A stretch of 64,000 nucleotides of DNA from assembly GCA_958496175.1 (NCBI GenBank), contig OY292280.1, forward strand, positions 8,246,001-8,310,000. The letters run 5' to 3'. A program made the translations under genes and the position numbers. Source of the DNA: Sisyra terminalis. Lineage: Eukaryota > Arthropoda > Insecta > Neuroptera > Sisyridae. A model generated the notes under the pieces. That model ran no database searches. It was not told the DNA's origin and saw only the letters and a program-made list of their open reading frames with translations. This document shows positions 58,030-64,000 of the stretch, piece after piece (positions within the stretch are counted from its first letter, which is position 1; every line of letters starts with the position of its first letter).

Positions 58030-58439
58030 CTAACGACTACGTCCAAATCTTAAGAAAACATGGTCTACATCCTGCCGCTTCACCCCACCATCTGAAACAC
58101 AAGTAAGATTATTTGGTAAGATGGTTGTGGCACCACTTCTGGTGGGAACATACTGGTATAGTGGTTCTCCGATCCCGGCACATACATGATGTCGTTCAAA
58201 GAGTTGGGCTCGTTTGGATCAGCCACAAATCGATTGACCGGAGTGTTTTCGTACACTTGTTGTTTCAACAATCCGTTGTAGAAGAGACAGAGGTTTCTGT
58301 ATTTGGGAACAATTTCGTCCGGATTGCATCCCGGCGAAATGACTGTAACAGCTCCTGAACATGTGCTCAAGGGGTTGAAGGACAGCAATGTCAATCCCAC
58401 TGTGCAGGCAATCACCATCATAACCATTCCGTATTGCAT
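58030..58439 (-). CDS. Ms: Prepro-myosuppressin (FLRFamide neuropeptide)
   Basis: Two coding exons, 58439-58154 and 58091-58030, joined across a 62-nt intron (GTATGT donor, gtgtttcag acceptor), give 115 residues. Residues 1-29 are a signal peptide ([17 protein letters not shown] core). Residues 30-99 are a spacer with two Cys (38 and 51), including [15 protein letters not shown], which resembles the conserved segment of other myosuppressin precursors. Residues 100-115 read [16 protein letters not shown]: dibasic cleavage, decapeptide, amidation Gly, basic end. The product would be [18 protein letters not shown], identical to leucomyosuppressin. Myosuppressins inhibit gut and other visceral muscle and modulate heart and feeding through FMRFamide-type GPCRs. 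An acceptor (gtttttcag) lies one base before ATG, so a 5'-UTR intron is likely. Reading through the intron gives a false stop. Identity is near certain. Confidence 0.96.
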
Positions 58440-58926
58440 CCTGAAAAACACTACAAAATATTAACACTCTACCATTCTTAAAAATGAAGCAGTAGTACCT
58501 TAAATCTAAGTATATCCTATTGGAATGTATCAGTAAATTTCGGTTAAAATAATCAAAAGCAAGAATTTTTTTGCTTAAAACAATTGAGTGATTATTTAGG
58601 GTTAGCATTTCAAGTTAGAGGCTACAAGACATAACAGATCATAGAGACAAAACAGATCAATTATTAACAAAACTAAGTTTCCTAGCTAATTGGCTGGTTA
58701 CCTCATTAAATGAATTGCATAAGCCGTCTAGGTAAAACAAAACAGTCAATTTCTTCTATTTATTAATCCTATACATAAGGACAGACAGAAAGAGGGAGGG
58801 GGAAGCAATGAAAAAATTTAAAAGGAATAAGAGTAGTAAAAACATTGTCAAATATCACGTCACTTATGTGACCCCTGAACAGTTGAATGGTTGCCATTTG
58901 TCGGCCACGCATAAAGACCGTAATTG

Positions 58927-58934
58927 TGACGTCA
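58927..58934. promoter_or_regulatory. CRE palindrome upstream of myosuppressin
   Basis: TGACGTCA, the full CREB-type site, about 490 nt above the start codon. A TATA-like tttataaa lies at 58947-58954. The transcription start is not known. Confidence 0.4.
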
Positions 58935-59061
58935 TAACGTAACTTGTTTATAAATTGTTACCAACATGAAATAAAATTAATTAAAAGATCGTCAACATTT
59001 GTATTTTATAATTATGATTTTGAAACTATGAAAATCGGAAATTTTTATTGATTGCACTTTA

Positions 59062-59069
59062 TGACGTCA
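59062..59069. promoter_or_regulatory. Second CRE palindrome upstream of myosuppressin
   Basis: TGACGTCA again, about 110 nt beyond the TATA-like motif. Three other full CRE palindromes occur in the window (11218, 34902 and 60444), so spacing, not mere presence, is the argument. Confidence 0.35.
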
Positions 59070-59340
59070 CCATCTGTGGACGCTTTACTTTAAATGACTA
59101 TGTTTATGAGTAGTTCATGTACTATATAATAAAATGGTAATGATGAAGTAGAGATCAAAGAATCGTATTCGGTTGAATTTAACGACACAATAGCAAGTAA
59201 CAAGACATTAATTTATAAACGACCCCTTACTCATTACCAAAATTTTTTTTAGTAAATAATTCATAAACAAATCATAGAAAACCTAAAAAATAAGGGTTTT
59301 GAAAATAGAAACATTTTTTTTTCTTAATAAATTGCTTTGG

Positions 59341-59497
59341 AATAGACAAAAGAATCTATTGAATATTAAAAACTTTCTCATGGAACTTCCATTGTTTAAA
59401 ACAGTGCTTTACAAACTGAGAAGCCTGGCTCTTTAGGGGACTCTGGAGTTCTTGCCAGGAGACCACGAAATATTTTTTTGACATTATAGCCTTTTTT
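59341..59497. repeat. Fragment related to family E
   Basis: actttctcatggaacttcca, aacagtgctttacaaactga and ccaggagaccacgaaat parallel 37805-37900 (aactttcccacgtaatttcc, gcagtacgtctcaaactgg, gagggccacgaaata), with considerable divergence. Confidence 0.4.
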
Positions 59498-59630
59498 GGT
59501 AGCCGAGTGATTAAGGTGGCTGCTCCAAAACTGGAAGGTGTTGGATTCAATTTTTGAATCGTGCAAAGTTTCAATATTTATCGATTTACGGAATTTTATT
59601 GACCCTAGAGACGCTAAAGACTATGTATCT
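59498..59630 (+). repeat. tRNA-derived SINE, forward copy
   Basis: Head ggtagccgagtgattaaggt (box A), ggattcaatttttgaatcgt (box B with insertion), and a tail ccctagagacgctaaagact. Confidence 0.7.
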
Positions 59631-59799
59631 TGTATTGTTAGAGAGCTAAAGACTGTATTGTTATAAATAAGAGTTAAAAAAACTGTATTTCTTTGATCCA
59701 GTTTTAATGGAAGGTCAAATTATACTTAGATACACTATACTGTATATGATGGCTATCAGACTATAGTAAGCAAGCAGCTTAATAAAGTAAGAAGTATAG

Positions 59800-60030
59800 T
59801 AGGCTAGAAGCAACCGTTAGTGCCACCTGTGGTGGTACAACGCTCTTTCGAAAAGAATTGAAAGGATAAAGAGTATCAGTGTGGGTAATTGAAGCAAGTA
59901 ATATTGAAGCGCTTATTTACGCAAATTGGCGCTCATTGGCGCTCATTGGCACTCATTTATCATCCATTGTTTTTTGATCAAAAAAAAAACCTTACTCATT
60001 TAGATGGTCCTTTGTAAGCCTCACTGTATT
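59800..60030 (+). repeat. Dispersed repeat shared with MFSD12 intron 6
   Basis: gcgcttatttacgcaaattg, gcgctcattggcactcattt and cttactcatttagatggtcc correspond to 34760-34870 (gcgcttatttgcgtaggctg, gcgctcatcggcactcaatt, cttacttagatggcgctt). The unit ggcgctcatt is itself repeated in tandem at 59927-59950. Class unknown. Confidence 0.55.
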
Positions 60031-61320
60031 TCTTTATTTGCATTTAGCACCATATCAATGGTTTATTTAGAATCTAGATGGATACTAGGACTTCACATTA
60101 AAATTGAGGAGAAGAGGGGGAGAATTCAATCGATGCCACTTTAGAGAAAAATGTGTCTGTATGAGTCAGTCATTATTTCTATGGTCAATTGCTTCGGTTC
60201 GATTTGAAGAAATTTATAATATTTATCGTTTTATGGATTTTTATTAACTCTAGAGTCGCTAAAGATTATAGAAGTTATAAAGCGATGGTAAATAACTATT
60301 AAAAATAGTAATGATTCTTGAATGATGGTTGGTCGCTAAGGCATCAAATTGTGGCCACATAGGTGGCCTCATGCGCCACGTGACGTATCCAGAAGAAATT
60401 CGTACATATCTTCAGACTGATTCAAATTTCAAAATTCTTCGTATGACGTCATTTTTTTTTAATGGGGCAACCTGTGTAATTTATAAACCTTGGGGAAAGG
60501 GAGCCACAATTTTTTTTTTTTTTTTTTGGTGACTTAGGGGGTTGTGATAAGAAAAAGCTTTAGAAGCACTGGTGTAAGGACCCAAAATTACATCCCTTTT
60601 GATTGATCACAAAAATAAATTAGCAAAGTTTTAGTTATATTCGAGTTTTATATTAGTTATGTTAGAGTAGAGAAGATGTCTTCCATTTGGGTTTCCAGGG
60701 ATCAAATTGGCAACAATTTTCACAATCTATATCGCAACTTTTACCATCGAGGAAATGCGTATATTCAATGAAATACTAGAGCAAATATGTTAGAAAAAAA
60801 ATGTTTTTGTTTATCAATTTTCATATTGTTCTCGGTCTAGAAAAATATGGGAAAGAATAATGTTTATTTATCCCTTCATTTACCTGGTTGTTGATTGTGC
60901 ACATTTGTCATTTGTTTTGGCGCATGCTTATTAACAAATTAAACAAATGTAAACTTTGTTTTTATTTTTTTTGTAAAGTTGATTTTTGATTGGGAAAATT
61001 GTTGATTTTTGTGATTTTTTATTTAGATTTTTTATATTTTGTCGTTGGTTACTAATGTCGATGACATTCTTGTCTGTGCCTGCTGAGTAAATTAACACAT
61101 TTTGCTAATTACAAACATTGATTGGCAATGAAAAGCTGTCACTTGCAATATTCAAAAGCTCTCTTTGTGATATTATTATATAAGAACCAAACGGTATATA
61201 AATCATACTAGGAAAAAGGAGAGTAACAATAAATTTGTACTCGAAAAAAATTATCTAATTTATAACACATAAAAGCTTTTTATTGTAAAAGCTCTGAAGA
61301 TGGGAAGAAAATATATGAAA
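60031..61320. other. Gene-free stretch
   Basis: A SINE tail fragment lies at about 60215-60290 (aatatttatcgttttatgga, ctctagagtcgctaaagatt). A T16 run lies at 60512-60528. Read on the - strand, AATAAA at about 61279-61286 could serve the frame at 61321-61690. Confidence 0.4.
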
Positions 61321-61690
61321 TTAATTTCGCTGAGATTTTGAAACTTGACGATTTGTGTGACCAATTGAAATTATTGGGCTTTTGCGTAATTCGTTGTCAT
61401 CACTTGAGTGGCTTTCGGCAGATTTTCTTTGCTTTGTGGAAAATCGTTTGTGGGTTAGGAAAATCGTATATCGTTTTCTCGGAAAAGAGTCATTGCGAAT
61501 TCTTAGAAGATATTTCTGTTGGGACAAATTATAAAAGTTTTCTTTTGCAAAGAACTAATAGACATATCGGAAAAACTTGGAAAATATCAGAGAGGGAAAT
61601 CTTTGATGTTCAATACGACGAAGGAAAACGTTCATCAATATGCATGAAGACTTTTCTTTGAAAATGCTTAAGTTGCTAGTATGTAAAATT
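61321..61690 (-). pseudogene. Basic protein C-terminus broken by one stop
   Basis: The - strand holds one frame of about 122 codons with a single internal TAG (near 61557). It reads ...FKEKSSCILMNVFLRRIEHQ, FPSLIFSKFFRYVY-stop-FF, then YLLRIRNDSFPRKRYTIF, THKRFSTKQRKSAESHSSD and ISIGHTNRQVSKSQRN-TAA. A caacag acceptor-like site lies just after the stop (about 61516), so the last 66 codons could be a true last exon. An AATAAA follows 35 nt after the TAA. I do not recognise the family; the tail looks like a basic cytoplasmic tail. The + strand frame across the same bases is less protein-like. Confidence 0.3.
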
Positions 61691-61959
61691 TAATCAAATG
61701 AATTATTGACATTTTTCCTCGATATTGTTTTTCTATATGCCAATTGCCGGGAAAATTTGTGGTGTCATGTTTCTTATCAATTCTACTCAAATTACATTTG
61801 AGTTTGATAAGTTTCCATTTTAAATTTTCCGCCCTTTGTTTTTGGAGTAGAAGTGGGCTTGATTTTTCCGAGTCTCAATTTACATGGAAAACAAGACGCG
61901 ATAATGGAAAATGGTTAAATGAAAATTCAATGATAACAATTCATAAATCTGGAAAATGT

Positions 61960-62960
61960 ATCAGGTTTAATTAAATGGATTTTTGGAGAAAATCAAAAAA
62001 TTTTTGGATTCCAAGAAAATTTAGCTCGTTACGAATTTTCAATACCAAAAGTTATTTACTAAATATTTTTTTTTGATATATTATATAGGGATTCCAATAT
62101 CAATCCTGGAATGGTTCTTACAATTTTTAATCAGTGAATCTATAAAAGATATCAGATTTAGTTAAACGGATTTTTGGAAAAAATCAAAAAAATTTTGGAA
62201 TTCAAAAAAAATTTAGTTTGAACGAATTTTCAATACCAAAAATTCCTTACCAATTATTACTTATTAAAAACGAGTGATTTTTATTTCATTATATAAGGAT
62301 TCTAATAACAATTCTGAAATGGTTCTTACAATTCTTAAACAGTGAATCAATAAATCATATCAAATTAAGTTAAAGAGATTTTTGACGAAAACAAAAACAT
62401 CGAATTTTTAACATCAATAATTCTGTGCCAAAATTATATATTAAAAACGAGTGTTTTTTAAATATATAAGGATTCTTATATTATTCCTGGATTGGTTCTT
62501 ACAATTTTTAAACAGGGAATTTATAAAACATATCAGGTTTAGTTTTGGATTTTTGGAGAAAATCCAAAAGTTTTTGGATCCCAGGAAAAATTTAGCTTGA
62601 TCGAATTTTCCTCCTCGAAAATTTAATACCAAATATAATTTATTGAAAACTGGTGTTTTTTTTAAATACATAAGGGTTCTAATAGCAATCCTGGAATGGT
62701 TCTTTCAATTCTTGAGCAATGAATCGAGAAAACTTATCAGATTTAGATAAACGGATTTTTGGAGAAAATCCAAAAATTTTTGAACTTCAAGAAAATTTGA
62801 ACTTATCGTACTTTTGACATCAAAAATTCATTACCGAATATTATTTATTAAAAATGTTTTTTTTTCATAAAATATATATAGGGACTTTAATATCAATCCT
62901 GGAATGATTCTTTTAATAAATAAAATTCTTAAACAGAATATCAAAAATGCAATGCCATAA
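61960..62960. repeat. Tandem repeat, about 190-bp unit, five copies plus remnant
   Basis: Units start with ggatttttggagaaaatc-like sequence at about 61977, 62168, 62376, 62547 and 62752. Each contains a run like aaaatttagctcgttacgaa, an AT-rich spacer, agggattccaatatcaatcc and tggaatggttcttacaattt. The periods vary (171-208 bp) and the copies are diverged, so this is an old satellite-like array. Confidence 0.8.
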
Positions 62961-63189
62961 TTAATTTATTAAAAACGTTTTATTTGTTAAATGTTTTTTT
63001 CCATATAATTATGAATAATATATAGGGACTCTAATCATGAATTTTTTTTTATTACCAAATTTTTCCAAATACATAGGGAATCAACAGGACTACTTAGTAA
63101 CCTCAAATATAAATCGAAAGAATAAATATTCTTCGAATATTTTTCGATCAAATTTTGGCACAAAATTCATTTTTGGTAATTGTGGCCAA

Positions 63190-63530
63190 TACTAAAAAGT
63201 TTTACTAACCTTTTGCATAGTATCGCCCCTTTGAATTAAAAAAAAACGATTGATATTTTCTTGTTTAGCGAAAAATCTACTGAATGTCAAGGAAACCACT
63301 CAACTATTTCTAAACTTCGCAACAAATTCAAATTGAAAAAGGAATTTTTTAAAAATAATGGAAAGCAAAAATTAGTGTTTCCAACTTTAAATTACCAATC
63401 TTTTGAATAGTATCGCCCCTTTGAATTTGAAAAAAAAATGTTTTTCGTCAAAAAACAACATTCAACTAATGACTATTTATGGATGTGGAAATACTAAAAA
63501 TTTTAAGGGGGCGATATCAGTTTGTTGAGA
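63190..63530. repeat. Local repeat around a tatcgccccttt motif
   Basis: catagtatcgcccctttgaa at about 63216 and atagtatcgcccctttgaat at about 63409 are direct copies; an inverse, aagggggcgatatcag, lies at 63506-63521. This may be a small element with its own ends. Class unknown. Confidence 0.5.
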
Positions 63531-63810
63531 AACACTATTTTAAATGATTGATGATTTCTTATGCAACTTATACCTTTTACTCGGCCAAATTGATAATTTC
63601 GAGTTTTTGAAAAAAAAAAATGGATGCAAAAGTGGGTCAAAATTAAAAAAATATATTATTAATATAAAGGGTCTCCAAACTAAAAAAGGATAAATTTGAA
63701 ATAAAAAATGTATATAACTACTAAATTTTCTACTAAGTTTTAAAACCTAAAACTAGTACATTGGTAATTTAACAAAAAGTGACCATATTTGTTTGATTTT
63801 TTTTATTTTT

Positions 63811-63966
63811 GTTATTTGCCGTCGCTTTACAACAGTCAAGGTTGTTAGTGACTCTAGGGTTAATAAAAATCCGTAAATTGAGAAATATCAAAAATTTGCT
63901 TGTTACAAAATTCAAATCCAACATCTATCAGCTTTGCAGCGGCAATCAAGACTACTCAGCCACCAT
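63811..63966 (-). repeat. tRNA-derived SINE, reverse copy
   Basis: On the - strand: gtggctgagtagtcttgatt (box A), tttgaattttgtaacaagca with box B decayed, and a tail ctagagtcactaacaacctt, then taaagcgacggcaaataac. It defines the same 3' end as the copy at 46638. Confidence 0.75.
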
Positions 63967-64000
63967 TGTTAAAAAAGTTTAAAAATATTGAAAAATTAAC

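Noticed and set aside
58219..58608. A 129-codon - strand frame overlapping myosuppressin
   Set aside because: It is the shifted frame of the myosuppressin first coding exon running into its upstream intron.
61338..61661. A 107-codon + strand frame
   Set aside because: The - strand frame over the same bases is more protein-like and has a poly(A) signal; the + frame has neither domain nor start context.
1..64000. CRISPR arrays, bacterial operons, riboswitches
   Set aside because: The window has introns, SINEs, LINEs and hAT elements of animal type; the repeats present are foldbacks and tandem duplications without CRISPR spacing.

Overview
The window reads as nuclear DNA of an arthropod, most likely an insect. 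It is AT-rich, its genes are split by GT-AG introns of about 50 nt to 8 kb, and most of it is transposon debris. One gene encodes a prepro-myosuppressin whose mature peptide reads [15 protein letters not shown]. The flies I know carry T instead of Q at position 1, so a non-dipteran insect (beetle, cockroach or similar) is more likely; this is inference.

Genes, left to right. (1) A BNIP3/NIX-type mitophagy receptor on the + strand, 10389-13295, in five visible coding exons; the exon with the start codon was not found. (2) An MFSD12-type major facilitator transporter on the + strand, 22712-35735, eight exons and 475 residues, with every splice junction in phase. (3) A possible microprotein gene on the + strand, 45838-46471, with one shared first exon and two candidate last exons that each encode a membrane segment. 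(4) A divergent cyclin-fold protein on the - strand, 54873-55826, with a single coding exon behind a predicted 5'-UTR intron. (5) Myosuppressin on the - strand, 58030-58439, where a 62-nt intron separates the precursor from its active peptide. Decayed coding sequence lies at 10046-10364, 43657-44319 and 61321-61690 (all - strand), plus a hAT transposase tail at 3771-4037.

Everything else is mostly repeats. Several families are foldback elements, with very long inverted arms and almost no interior. I call them A (gacgtattgcccagatacgt motif), B (TAGGGTG ends), C (1.6-kb palindrome), E, G and H. They are nested in one another: B in A twice, A in C once, and a hAT MITE with a perfect 8-bp duplication at the edge of E. 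Family D, about 2 kb with a tRNA-like segment, occurs as an inverted pair around the BNIP3 gene and the first MFSD12 exon, with a third partial copy near 50 kb. A tRNA-derived SINE family has about nine copies. LINE pieces lie in introns of BNIP3 and MFSD12, and two TTAA-flanked MITEs are present.

The five genes have no obvious shared pathway: mitochondria/autophagy, lysosome-type transport, an unknown membrane peptide, cell cycle, and neuropeptide signalling. They look like ordinary eukaryotic neighbours separated by repeats. Repeat boundaries are read by eye and are good to about 10-50 bases unless a target-site duplication is quoted.
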